This document shows positions 1 to 10,613 of a DNA stretch of 64,000 bases, one piece after another. Source of the stretch: Morella rubra (taxonomy: Eukaryota > Streptophyta > Magnoliopsida > Fagales > Myricaceae); assembly GCA_003952965.2 (NCBI GenBank), contig CM025850.1, forward strand, positions 13,292,323 through 13,356,322. Direction: 5' to 3'. The position numbers and the translations under genes were made by a program. Numbering within the stretch: the first letter of the stretch is position 1; each line of letters starts with the position of its first letter. The notes under the pieces were generated by a model. The model ran no database searches, was not told the DNA's origin, and saw nothing but the letters and a program-made list of their open reading frames with translations.

Positions 1-39
1 AAAAAATCTGACTTAAATTTTAGTGTTAGGAACTTCAGT

Positions 40-262
40 GAGAGTAAGTCAAAATTAGAACTGACATTTACACAAAAAAAAAAAAAAAATTCTGAAAGAA
101 ATACTGCCTAAGTTTATCGTGTCACAAGGGTTGATTTTCCAATATTGATGGGCGCATGCATAGTTCTATTAGTCTTTAAAAAAGAAAATGATACAATGTC
201 ATGATAAACCTTAACATTGCACCAACATTAATATCTCCGCTAATTAGCTTTAAAAGTCAGAT
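40..262. repeat. direct repeat, left copy (about 1.07 kb spacing)
   Basis: This stretch is closely repeated at 1104-1338 in the same orientation. Shared landmarks are a tract after ACATTTACAC that runs into poly-A, the word TTTATCGTGTCACAAGGGTT, GGGCGCATGCATAGTTCTAT, and CCGCTAATTAGCTTTAAAAG. The copies differ by a handful of small indels and substitutions. No coding potential is visible. It could be the two ends of a degraded non-autonomous element, or a simple tandem duplication with a unit of about 1.07 kb. Confidence 0.85.
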
Positions 263-1103
263 ATGTATATATGGGACATCCTTCCTGTTTTTCTCTCTCT
301 ATTGAAAATGATTAATTTGGAAACCTTACAGAAATTAAAATTAAAAATAAATACTTTTTTCATCTATCAACTATCAAAATATCAATAGTTCAATGTGTCA
401 AAGTATTGGTAGGTGTATATTTATCCCTTAAAATTAACACCTACTCCAAAAATTAAGATTAAATATAAAAGACGAAATTACACAATTAGATTTTTGAGGT
501 AACAAATTAGCCATTTAGCTTCCTGAGATAATCTTAACGGTAAATGTTGACATATCAAATTAATGCCACATCAATCTAATTAAATTGCACCATGTGCCCA
601 ATCTAAACCCGATAGCTCATAAATGCTATGTCAGTGCCGCCCAAATTAGCCACTTATGTCATGTCATTGTCACATCAGCCAAACTTATGGAAAAAAAATT
701 ACCTAATTTTTTTTCCTACCCATCCCCACAAACCACCTCCCCACATTTTCTCCATAAAATCCCAAACTCATGAATAGAATTCTCGCATATTAGTATTTAA
801 CTTAACAGTGGATGAGCCTCTTTTTTCCGAAATCATTATCTAAGAGAGCTAAATAGGTAATTTGTAACACAATTACAACTTTCAAATACTTCAAAGACTT
901 TGGGTGCAATTTCGTCAATATAAAATACAGATCAGTGATCTGTACGAAATTATGGTCATTTGTACCAAATCCTTAATCCAAACTTACGTTTTTTAAGCAC
1001 GAGAAATGCACCCATGTGTGGTAATTGGGGACACTCTTTTTCTTCTTGGAATGAGTAGAAAGTCCACAGAGTAGTCCAAGATCTGAAAAAGTGGAACACG
1101 TGA
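263..1103. other. AT-rich spacer between direct repeats, no gene seen
   Basis: The sequence is AT-rich, with many short repeats of words such as CACATCA and AAATTAGCCA. The only open frame is about 60 codons and shows no recognisable family. If 40-262 and 1104-1338 are the ends of one element, this would be its body. Confidence 0.5.
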
Positions 1104-1338
1104 TGAGTCTAGTCAAAATTAGAACTGACATTTACACAAAAAAAAAAAAAAAAATTAGAAAGAGTACTGCTAAGTTTATCGTGTCACAAGGGTTGAAGTT
1201 TTCCAATATTGAAATATGGGCGCATGCATAGTTCTATTAGTCTTTCGTTAAAAAAGAAAATGAAATACAATGTCATGATAAACCTTAACATTGCACCAAA
1301 TTAATATCTCCGCTAATTAGCTTTAAAAGTCAGATAAA
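1104..1338. repeat. direct repeat, right copy
   Basis: Second copy of the repeat at 40-262, same orientation, including the poly-A tract and the GGGCGCATGCATAGTTCTAT landmark. It is slightly longer because of small insertions. 1339-2333 after it is AT-rich, with no recognisable gene. Near 1966-2090 it holds GGGAC/GGGATGGAAA words resembling the CACTA subterminal sequence further right. Confidence 0.85.
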
Positions 1339-2333
1339 ATATTTTTAGAAAAAGAATAAAAAAACGAAAATTTGAAAAAAGAAAAGTTAAAAAATGAAAA
1401 GGATTCAAAAAAATTGAGAAACAATTTAATTTATGGGGGAGGTAGAAGAAATTCTGAAACTTTTGACATGGAAATTATATATCCGTGCATGTGAATCTCA
1501 TTGCCAAGAGGAGCGGCTTTTTCCTTATGTTAGCTTGGGATAAGTTCTCGGATGATTGGAGAAGTAGAACAGGTCCCATAAGATTAATGCAAAAAACAAC
1601 TACAGAGAAACAAGACTCAAAGACAACTCACAATGGCACTGATGGGCACTTGAATCGAATCAAGGAATTTCGAGCTCAAAGGATTGTCTCATTAGAAAGG
1701 TGATCAGAGAAATATTCAAAGACAAAGTTGAACAGAATGTATATTGGTATGATATGCATTGAAATCATCATTGATACTAGAGACAAATAAAATATGTTGG
1801 ATATTCGAATTAGTTCTTTAGAACGTAAGCCTATTATGGAGCCAAATTTTGATGATGCAATACAACAAATTTGATCGTTTGTGCCCTTTTTTTTTTTTTT
1901 TTGGCAACGTCAAAACATTGACACAAGAAGTTCCCAAAATAATTCGTCTAAACAAAAAGTGAAAGAGTATTTTTCGGGACAGAAAATGAAACCCTCCCGA
2001 AAAGTTTTTCTTCTAGTAAGATGGAATTTAATTTTTTGGGATGGAAATTTTCTTTTTATTTTTGGGATGAAAATTTCCATCTAAAAAGAAAGTTGATGAA
2101 ATGGGCAGTGTTCAGCCGGTCTGCTATCCAGTCAGACTTCCAATTCTAATTCTAGTTCTGGTCCGGCAAGGTCTATAGCTATAAGGAGTTGGAAACGGAA
2201 GCCATTTTGGCAAGCGGTACTCGAGGAAAATTCTGTCCGTTCAGCAAAAAAAATTTGATTCCGGTAAAATTTTTTTATCCCTCAACTTGAAAAAGACATT
2301 GTTAAATAGAAGGACATCATTTTGAATAGAAAA

Positions 2334-2492
2334 ATACTTGGTGTCCTTCCTGGATTCTTCCTAGGTTCTTTTGGGAATGAATCCAACGGTTCAAGATCTC
2401 TGAGTGTGTAGGGCCCACTTCTAAAATTAATCTTAAGTTGTTGGATTATTTCCAGAAGAACCTGAGAAGAATTCAAGAAGGACACCAAGCAT
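2334..2492. repeat. short foldback (MITE-like) element
   Basis: Two arms of about 55 bp, 2334-2387 and 2438-2492, are inverted copies. The left arm contains CTTGGTGTCCTTCCTGGATT and AGGTTCTT; the right arm contains AAGAACCT and AAGGACACCAAG. They enclose a loop of about 50 bp. The arms match with several mismatches. There is no open frame of note. The structure fits a MITE or another small inverted-repeat element, but I did not find a convincing target duplication. Confidence 0.65.
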
Positions 2493-2494
2493 CT

Positions 2495-3249
2495 CTCTTT
2501 TGAATATTTTCTTTCAAAAAATAGAACCCTAGATCAAAATGGGTTGCCCACAAACCCTACCCCCATATTGTCCCCTCACTTTTCACTCTCTTCACCCTCT
2601 CATGTCTCTTGTCTGAATCTGTGTCGTTTATCCTCTCTGGCTCACAACCGCGGCCCTCTGCCTCTCACATTGGTACTCTCACTCCCTCCTTCCACCTGTC
2701 TCTTTCCCTCTCGCTCAGACACTCATTTTTTACTGTACGCAATCACTGGAGGGATCTGACTAGAGACTTGCCGATCATAACGCTCCCTTCCCACGTCGAT
2801 TTCCATTCTATAATCATTTACTTTCCATTTACTCAGTCTTTTTTTTTTCTTCTAAGTTATTTACTCAGTCTATTTACTTTCTTACTATGCGATTCTTGCT
2901 AACCTCATTTTTCTTTGTGTTGAGAGTTTCGGTCCGATTCTCATTTAGGGCTTCTTAATTTCTAACAGTACTGTAATCCGTAGTATATGTGCAACTACAT
3001 TTCATATATTGTGATCATTTGAGATCCGAATTAGTAAATGTACTTTGGGCTTTTCTGTGAAAATTGATGCAATTTAATTTTCATTTTATTTAGGAAATTG
3101 TAATGAATCTGTTGCAAATTTATACGAATTGTCAAATTGATTTATGTGATGTTGTTATTTAAGTAATACTGTGAATCTGGATTTTCTGGATTTGAAATCT
3201 GTATTGAATCTGGATAAAAATCTGAAATTTATGTGATGTTGTGAATCAA
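2495..3249. other. pyrimidine-rich then AT-rich spacer
   Basis: From about 2540 to 2900 the + strand is strongly C/T-rich, with repeated CTCTC and CCCTC words, like a 5' leader or promoter-proximal region. Its two overlapping open frames (2544-2759 and 2609-2902) are low-complexity Ser/Leu/Pro strings and match no family I know. The rest is AT-rich. It may be the left part of the CACTA element that follows, but no left terminus was found. Confidence 0.4.
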
Positions 3250-3447
3250 TTTCGTATTTGGCATTTCGGGATGGATTTTTCAATCCCAAAAAATCCAAAT
3301 TCTGTCCTAAAAAACTTTTTGGGACAGAATCCGTTCGTCGCCTGACCATCCCAATAAACCCGTTACAAAAGTTTTTTGGGACTGAAATTGGTATTCGTCC
3401 CAAAAAGTGCCCTTTCAGGATAGAAAAAATTCTGTCTCAAAATCAAC

Positions 3448-6400
3448 ATATTGTTCGAACAACCCTAGAAAAATTTACGTTCGATATTTAAGGTATTGTT
3501 CTAAAAATTGGAACATCCGTCCATAACCGTTCTTTATATGTTACAACGGTTGATGGCAAAAATGTTCGGACGGTTTTGGACGGAAAATAAATAAATGTTC
3601 GAACATTTTATGACGTTCCAACAGATATTATTACATTCATTCAATATATTGACCAGGGAATAAAAATCGTTGTTCGAACATCTTATGAATGGATGATAAC
3701 GTTCGAACGTATAGGAGGCATGTTGGATTTCGAATGTTACAACAAACGTTAGAACGGTTTATTTTTATTTTTATAGGTAATTAAAAATTGAGAGAAAATT
3801 ATTCAAAAACATATTATTAAATAAAAAAATAATTAACAAAATGTACAATTAAATAATTAATCACAATGTTTGAAACAATCAAATAAAATACACAATAAAA
3901 AAAATAATCTATCTTCACTATCACGTGTATCCAACTCTGCGTGCATCCTTGAGTGCGTGCAGCCAACTTTGCATGTATCAAAATTTTTTTCCAACTCTAC
4001 ATTCATCCTTATCTTCCTACATCAGAAATTGTAATCAATATAACGCTTAAATGATTGACAAAAATAATTATTAAAACAAAAGTCACTGAATGAAAAATTC
4101 AAATAACTTACCTATAGATCTACTCGATGTTGTTTTCGGTGACGATGATCCAATATCAACGTAGGAAAAGCTAAAGGCCCAGACAAGACAGATGCATCTA
4201 AAAGATTATATGTAACATGTTTACACCGATCAAACATATTATGATCTATTGAGCACGTTCAAAACTTTTTTTTTTTTGTTAGGAAAATTATAAGTTTTAC
4301 ATTATGCATGACAAATCTAAATAAAAAAGTGTTAGGCATGAAATGGACTTGTATTACTGTAACAATATTAACATCTACACGAATCCAATGGAGAGAACGA
4401 GAAAAGTTGATACAACATTTTTCAAACCAACATCTTTCATTGTATGGAAAGGAATAAAGAACAATACTCTAGTCAGTAGGGCCTGACTTCTGAAAAATTT
4501 TTGGTCACACATAAGACCTACAAGCAGTTATTTGCATGTTCTAGTTTGGAAGAAAAGAACTACTTTTTAGGTCGGATGTGCGGCCAAAAAGTTTTTAGAA
4601 GTCAGGCCCTATTGACCAAAGTATTGCTCTTTATTTCTTTCCATACAATAAAAGATGCTGGTTTGAAAAATGTTGTATTAACTTTTCTTGTTCCCTTCAT
4701 TGGTTTCGTGTGATGTTAATATTGTTACAGTGATACAAGTACATTTGAGGCCCAACACCTTAAATTTAGATTTGTTGTGCATAATTTTAAACTTTTAAGT
4801 TTCCTTTAAAAAAAAAAAAAAACGTTCGAACATGTTCGAACGACTACAATATGCTCGAACGATATAAAGATTCATTCGAACGTATTTGTCATCCCTATAA
4901 ACAAACCATTTAAGCATACCGTTCAAACGAAAACTTTTACAGTGTTTGAATACTGTGCAAAATCCATGAAAAATAGCGACCTAAAATCGACAAATAATCC
5001 CAAAAATATGTTTTTTTTACTCCTAAAACGTGTATTCAACACCTTTAAACACGTATGAGACGAACCATAAGTATTTAACATCAATTTCGTCTACAAATCC
5101 AAATCATAACAACCAAAAATCCTATAATTAAAAAACTAAGAAATTCATGATAAAGATGATAAATCTTACCTCCAAAACACAAAGAAACTCCATTTGAGTA
5201 TATTACTACAAGAATAAGATAAAAAGCGTAAGATTTGTGTAGAAAAAAAAAAACAAGGGGCGAATTTGTGGTGTTTTGAGAGTGGAAGAAAATAAGGTCT
5301 CACGATCGATTATGTGATATTTGAGTTCATGGGTATCGTTCGAATGTAATTTGCAACGTTAGAACGTTCGCCAAAAAATAGGCAGGGAAAAAGTGCGCTT
5401 AATTTCCCATTCGAACATCATTTCAAATGCTTGAACGGTTATTTTTTATCTGAATGACGCAATTTCATTATTTTTAGCAGTCCTTCGAATTATTTTGTTC
5501 CGTTAGAACAATGAGCAAAAATAGTTGGTAAAAAAGCGCGCTTAAACTCCCGTTCGAACATAAATTTCACATACTCGAACATATATTTTTCTACATGAAC
5601 AACGACGTCTCAGTTTTCACTTCCAATCTTATAGTTGTCCAACATACGTTCGAACGTTTTTTTTTCTATAATACGACATCGTTTCATAGTGTTTTGTGTT
5701 CGAACGTTACATATATCTTCGAACGTTTGTTGTATTATTGAAATGTACAATGTACTATTACATAATACATACATAGAACAAATATACGTTCGAACGGACA
5801 TGAATGAAGCATTGAACGAACTTAGAACATAAGTCATAAACATTGAATGAAACACTAATTTCGAACGAATATGTAACTAAGCATCGAACGAAAATATTCC
5901 TTTATCTAACGGAAAACGTTCGAAATACTAGATTTATGCCATTTGAACGGTAAAGCTTACCGTTCGAACACTGTAGCTCGAAAACGATAATGGCCGAGTC
6001 AACTCGGCCTTTGTTGAATCTCCTAAAACTATACTTTTCCATGTTAAAATCAGTACAAAACAATCCTAAACTAACACCACACACATTCATCAACATGCAT
6101 AATGTTTTACAAGTTTATTAACATATTCAAAGTCAATCAATCCAAAAAAACTTTAAAAAAAACAAGTTTTAATCGGTTAAAATGCATTAAAAAACGTCTT
6201 GGAGTGTGTAGGACTAGAAATGATGCAATCTACGGACTGAAAAATATCAATAGAGATTGAGAGGAGTTTGAGAGAATTCGAGAGAGAAAGGGGACGATAT
6301 ACAGGCGGAATACGTGAAAATGAGACTCGGGTGTTCATATATTTGAACAGGCGTTCGAACGCGTTCAAACGTTTAAAAAAAAAATCGTCCGAAACCATTC

Positions 6401-6765
6401 ATTAGTCAATTGTTCATATCTAAACCTTCATATGATCGTTAGAACAGGTTACAATAAACGTTTAAACGATAATATAAAATAGAACATGTATGGCGATTGG
6501 ACTTGCATTTATTGCGGTAGGTGGAAAAGTGGTGTTCAAACGCGTTCGAACGGCTAAAGAGTTTTTGGGACGTGCACCCTCGTCCCAAAAGATTCTCTAA
6601 CGTTTGAACGTTGTTTTTAAAGAACGAACGCCGGTTTCACTATTCTGATATTTTCAGTAGAGTTCGAACAATGGGTATAATTTCAAACGGAAGCTCATTT
6701 CGGGGTTAGAACGTGAAATTTGTGTTCAAATTTTTGTAATATAATGCTGTATAGTGTTCGAATGT
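3448..6765. repeat. array of GTTCGAAC palindromes inside the CACTA element
   Basis: At least 14 exact copies of the 8-bp palindrome GTTCGAAC occur here, for example near 3451, 3597, 3672, 3708, two back to back at 4824-4841, and near 5554, 5648, 5698, 5788, 5963, 6353, 6543 and 6663. Many one-base variants (GTTAGAAC, GTTCAAAC, CTCGAAC) lie between them, and several copies extend to the 10-bp palindrome CGTTCGAACG. By chance an 8-mer is expected about 0.05 times in 3.3 kb. In Spm, short subterminal repeats bind the element's own TnpA protein; an equivalent role here is inference. Confidence 0.9.
4264..4822. repeat. long hairpin (inverted repeat, arms about 260 bp)
   Basis: The left arm 4264-4529 and right arm 4558-4822 are inverted copies over almost their whole length, from a poly-T run at the left edge to a poly-A run at the right, with a loop of under 30 bases. 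Matching words include GTAACAATATTAACATC with GATGTTAATATTGTTAC, and TAGGGCCTGACTTCT with AGAAGTCAGGCCCTA. The arms are imperfect, with scattered substitutions. The flanks are CGTTCAAAA (4256-4264) and CGTTCGAAC (4823-4831), which could be a diverged 9-bp target duplication within the palindrome motif. If transcribed, it would fold into long double-stranded RNA. Confidence 0.85.
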
Positions 6766-7020
6766 TTGTTTCGGGACGGACGCATATGTCACTAAAATGA
6801 GATTTTTTTGGGACGGAGTGATTTCGTCCCAAATAATTAACCTTTTTCTTAGGAGGGGCAATTTTGTCCCAAGAAGTTTCAAAACCGTCGCAAAAAGTAT
6901 TTTTTTGGGACGGTTATATAATCCGTCCGAAAAAGGGAAACTTTTATGTTTTTTGGGACGGATTTTAAAATCCATTCCGAAAGTGTACTTTTTGGGATGG
7001 ATTTTTTGGCGTTAAAAAAA

Positions 7021-7051
7021 TCCGTCCCAAAAAATCAAATTTCTTGTAGTG
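7021..7051 (-). repeat. CACTA right terminal inverted repeat
   Basis: On the minus strand this starts CACTACAAGAAATTTG and runs into the first TTTTTTGGGACGGA subterminal block. The CACTACAAGAAA end is diagnostic of plant CACTA elements. 7052-7418, beyond it, is ordinary AT-rich sequence with no gene seen. Confidence 0.8.
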
Positions 7052-7418
7052 ATCTTTTATTTTCCTATGTTTTGATTCTATCGTTTGTAGGATTTTATAG
7101 TATGGCTCGACATGAAAACATGTTTTGTTGTTCCCTAACAATAATTATGTTGAAATTTCTACTCAGTGAAATTATGCTGAGTCCTTTCTAATTACCATCT
7201 CTTTGTACAATATTAGTCCCAAACAATCAATTTTATCGCTAATTAGCTCATCCTTACGTTAATGCATAATTTTGGGTCAGCAATTTCGAAATTTCTGTTA
7301 CCTAGAACAATAAGGTACTTATGTAAGCAAATGTACTTTCAACAGTGCTGGAAATTTTTTGAATATTTTTATTTTCAAGTAAGGGTAATTGTTTATTTTT
7401 GTCCTGAAAGTGGAAATA

Positions 7419-8621
7419 TGTAGCACCCCAGATTTTCAAGCGTCTTTATTTTTGAAGGTTTTAGTTTAAAATTCTTGAGGTTAGAAGGTTAACTTGATAA
7501 ATGGTTCAAGTGTTTTGAAAATCAAGGTAAATGGACTTTTTGTGCTAGATTTTCTAAAAAATACTGTGGCGATATTCAAGAATTGCATGCTTAATTGAAA
7601 ACTCTTAAAGTTTATATGCATTATGTTACAATAAAATTGTTATGAAATGTTTTTAATGAATGGTGTAATCACGAGCCTTTATAAAGTCTGTGTTGGTATT
7701 TTATGATTTACCTCATGTTTATATCATAGTATTCCATATGTCTACAATTTCTTTATTGAATTTTATATGTTTTTAGTACAATATTAAAGTTTATATGATT
7801 ATATGGTTATGTAGATGGTAAAGCATGATCTAATATTTTGTGGATGGTTATTGTATGATATGTGTAATTTTTTTCATACCTTGAGGTCTAGAGTTCAAAG
7901 TTATAGCATTGGTACCAATTGCAACCACATTAAGTGTACTCATCCTGGAAACAAGATAATTTATTTAGTAGGTTCTTCCCGAGAGAAAACTTAGTAATAA
8001 ATCAAGACTTAATAGGGGGAATTTTACCTAGAGTATGACTTAGTTTGGTTGGCCCCAACTAAGTTCCAAAGAGTCTTCTTATTGCACAAACCTATCACGG
8101 GGTAAATATGACATAGAATTATAGCCAAAGTGAATTTTTATGGAATTGTTATGTAAAGATGAAGGTTATTTTACAATATAGTTATATGTTATTTAAATTA
8201 AGATTTTATGGGTTTCTATTGCTTTTTACTTTTAAATGTGGCTGAAAGGTACCATAGTGTAATAACGTGGTTTGTTGAGTTTTCAAACTCACTCCTTATC
8301 TTTTCTCTAGTCTTTTCCAATGATATTTTTTCCAATGATATTTAAGAGCATTCCAAGAGTCTTGATTGGATAGCACGTGGGTGGCCGGTTGCTTAGAGAA
8401 GATATAGAATTACAATTTGACTGAATGCTGTGTTCAGTTTTTATATTTTTCAGCTTTGAAGAGTTTTAAACAAAGTGTTGTCATTCGATTGCTTTGAAAT
8501 TTTGAACTTGGATTATGCTATTAAAGATTATTTATTTGATATTTATTCCAAAAATGTATTTGGTTTCACCGATTTTACGCATAGAAATAACCCCTAATAG
8601 TCGGGGTTTGAGGCGTTGTAA
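7419..8621 (+). mobile_element. solo LTR, Gypsy-type
   Basis: The segment begins TGTAGCACCCCAG and ends CGGGGTTTGAGGCGTTGTA, the ends typical of a group of plant Ty3/Gypsy LTRs (TGTAGCACCC...GGCGTTACA). It is flanked by identical 5-bp repeats AAATA at 7414-7418 and 8622-8626, as expected for an integration site. The length of 1203 bp suits an LTR. No internal gag-pol region or second LTR lies next to it, so it is a solo LTR left by recombination. The final CA has become TA. Orientation rests on the TGTAGCACCCC start. Confidence 0.72.
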
Positions 8622-10590
8622 AATATGACAAATGCTGATAACTTAGAAAGAAAATGATGAAATTAGTAGGTTTAAATACCCACTATGCGAAACCACAAAA
8701 TAAATTAGACATGCTTTGGGGAAAATTTAAGGAATATATACAATATTCAGGCTTGCATGAAAATGGGATAATTAGGTCTGAGGTCGACGTTGAACTTTAA
8801 ATTGTTCCTGAAAAAGCCGGTCCCAACTTCTAAATCAACAATACGATGGTGGGGACGAGGTTTACAACACAAAATCTGATGGTTCTTATGCTAAATGCAT
8901 GTATAACCATCTATTTGCTTATGTTCACGATATTGTCCCTTCGTTCTTTCACGTCCATTTCGGAGATACACTTTCACACTCGTCACTTTCTGCAGAAAAC
9001 TCCACCGACTCTGAATAGTACTATATTCCTCACGTAGAAGGCATGGGCCATTCTCTTGTCTACCCCCTCGTTCTCATGAAAGAAAGATTTGCAAGTTGTT
9101 AAAGAGTCGAAATAAAAAGGTAGCGTTTTGTATTGGCTGTAGGGCTCAGGAGGCATCGTACAAGTTTATCTGTTCTGCTTTTATGTCTGCCTATTGCATA
9201 TGAACCTAATTTATACGGCAACGTCATATTGGACGCATTCTACTACAATTTTGTCATATGAGGGCATTCCCAATCAATTTGGAACCCACTTAGTTATTGC
9301 TAAGGAATAAAGGAGCACCCACGTCGTTGTTGATTTAGAAGAAGTTCTGCTAAACAAAATGCCCTAGATACAGGAGTGATCAGCTCGTTCTGCATCCAAG
9401 TTCAAAATCTCGTGCACGGTGCACCTATAGTCCAATTAATGGAAGGAACTAAAACAGTAAGAGAAATTTCTTGTGCTTATTACTCAGCCTAGTTTTATAC
9501 AATACTACCTCTTTAACTATGTTCCAGCACCCTTCCACTTGCCGCTTACGCATGCACTCGTCTGTGCCCAGCCTTGTTATTGAACCCAGCTCGGAAGTCG
9601 GTTTACCATGTCTTGATCTCTTGACAGGCTGTTCTAATGGTTACTTTCACATGCTATTCCCGAGCTGTCAAATGACATTAATTGTTTGTTTCATCTTCAT
9701 CTGAAAGCCTCCTTTCGGTCGAATTTGTCTTTCCTATCAGAGATAATCGGCGTTGAGCATCTACCAATTACTTGAGGATCAGAGTACGGCATATTTATTT
9801 TTCTGTGCGCTGCTTTTTGGAGGTGAGTGTGGCTTTTTCTCTTCTGATGATTTATCCATTTAGTACTCAAAAGTCCTCCCACCGACCAAAGTATTAATTC
9901 AGAGATACGGCGAATGCGGTGTACTTTTCTCTCTTGAAGCCCACTACTTGGTGGACATAGTTAATTTGCCAATCCTTCATGGGGTTTTCGCTTATAATTT
10001 TTATCGCTCTATCTTTCTATCCTTATCTATTATTGTGGGTCATAGAACCGTAGTAGGGAAGAGTTCCATATCGAACTTATTATATGAAAGTATTAATGGC
10101 AACTTGCAAAAACAAAATAAATTGCGCGTTTCGTTCCACTCACTGAAGTGAGGCACGTATAGGTTATGCCCCAATAAGCTTTGGAACTCTTGAGGGAATA
10201 ACGCATGCCTGGACGTCAGCTTCAAGTTTAATTGAAATTCAACGTTTAGCAGCAAAAGTGTCTTTATTCTCCACGCCATATAGAAATCTCTTTAGCCCAA
10301 TGCTGATAACAGACAAACACTTCACGTGAAAACCATGTGGGTTGGACTAAGAGCCTAGGACAACTAAGCAAAACTCCAAGAAAATGGTCGCACCACAAGA
10401 AATGAAAGATTAAGGGACCGTGTATGGTCAAAGTTACAGGGAGAGAGAGGGTAAAGGAAGAAAGAAATAATACAGAGGAAATGTTCAGAAAACAGTATCT
10501 ATGGTCGTGTCTGATTCCGACAAGGGACCGTCAGTGGTTGGCAGGTGTAGCTTTGCCCTGACAAAGGACCAAAATCTCAGGAAATAAGGA

Positions 10591-10613
10591 TCTCTCTCTC
10601 TCTCTCTCTCTCT
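10591..10613. repeat. (CT)n microsatellite
   Basis: Uninterrupted TC dinucleotides, about 11 units. Confidence 0.95.

Larger units (their letters stand above)
3250..7051. mobile_element. CACTA (En/Spm-type) DNA transposon, left end not identified
   Basis: The right end reads inward, on the complementary strand, as CACTACAAGAAATTTGA, the classical CACTA terminus. Next to it are repeated GGGACGG / CCGTCCC blocks (6540-7030), and similar GGGAC/GGGATGG blocks occur at about 3258-3440. The body carries a dense array of GTTCGAAC palindromes and a 560-bp hairpin. No transposase reading frame longer than about 80 codons is present, so this copy is non-autonomous or decayed. I could not find a matching left CACTACAAG end. 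The left limit is the start of the subterminal blocks and is approximate. Confidence 0.75.

Noticed and set aside
5207-5225. ACTACAAGAATAAG as the left or an internal CACTA terminus
   Set aside because: It lacks the leading C, the AAATTTG continuation and adjacent GGGACGG blocks, so it is probably chance.
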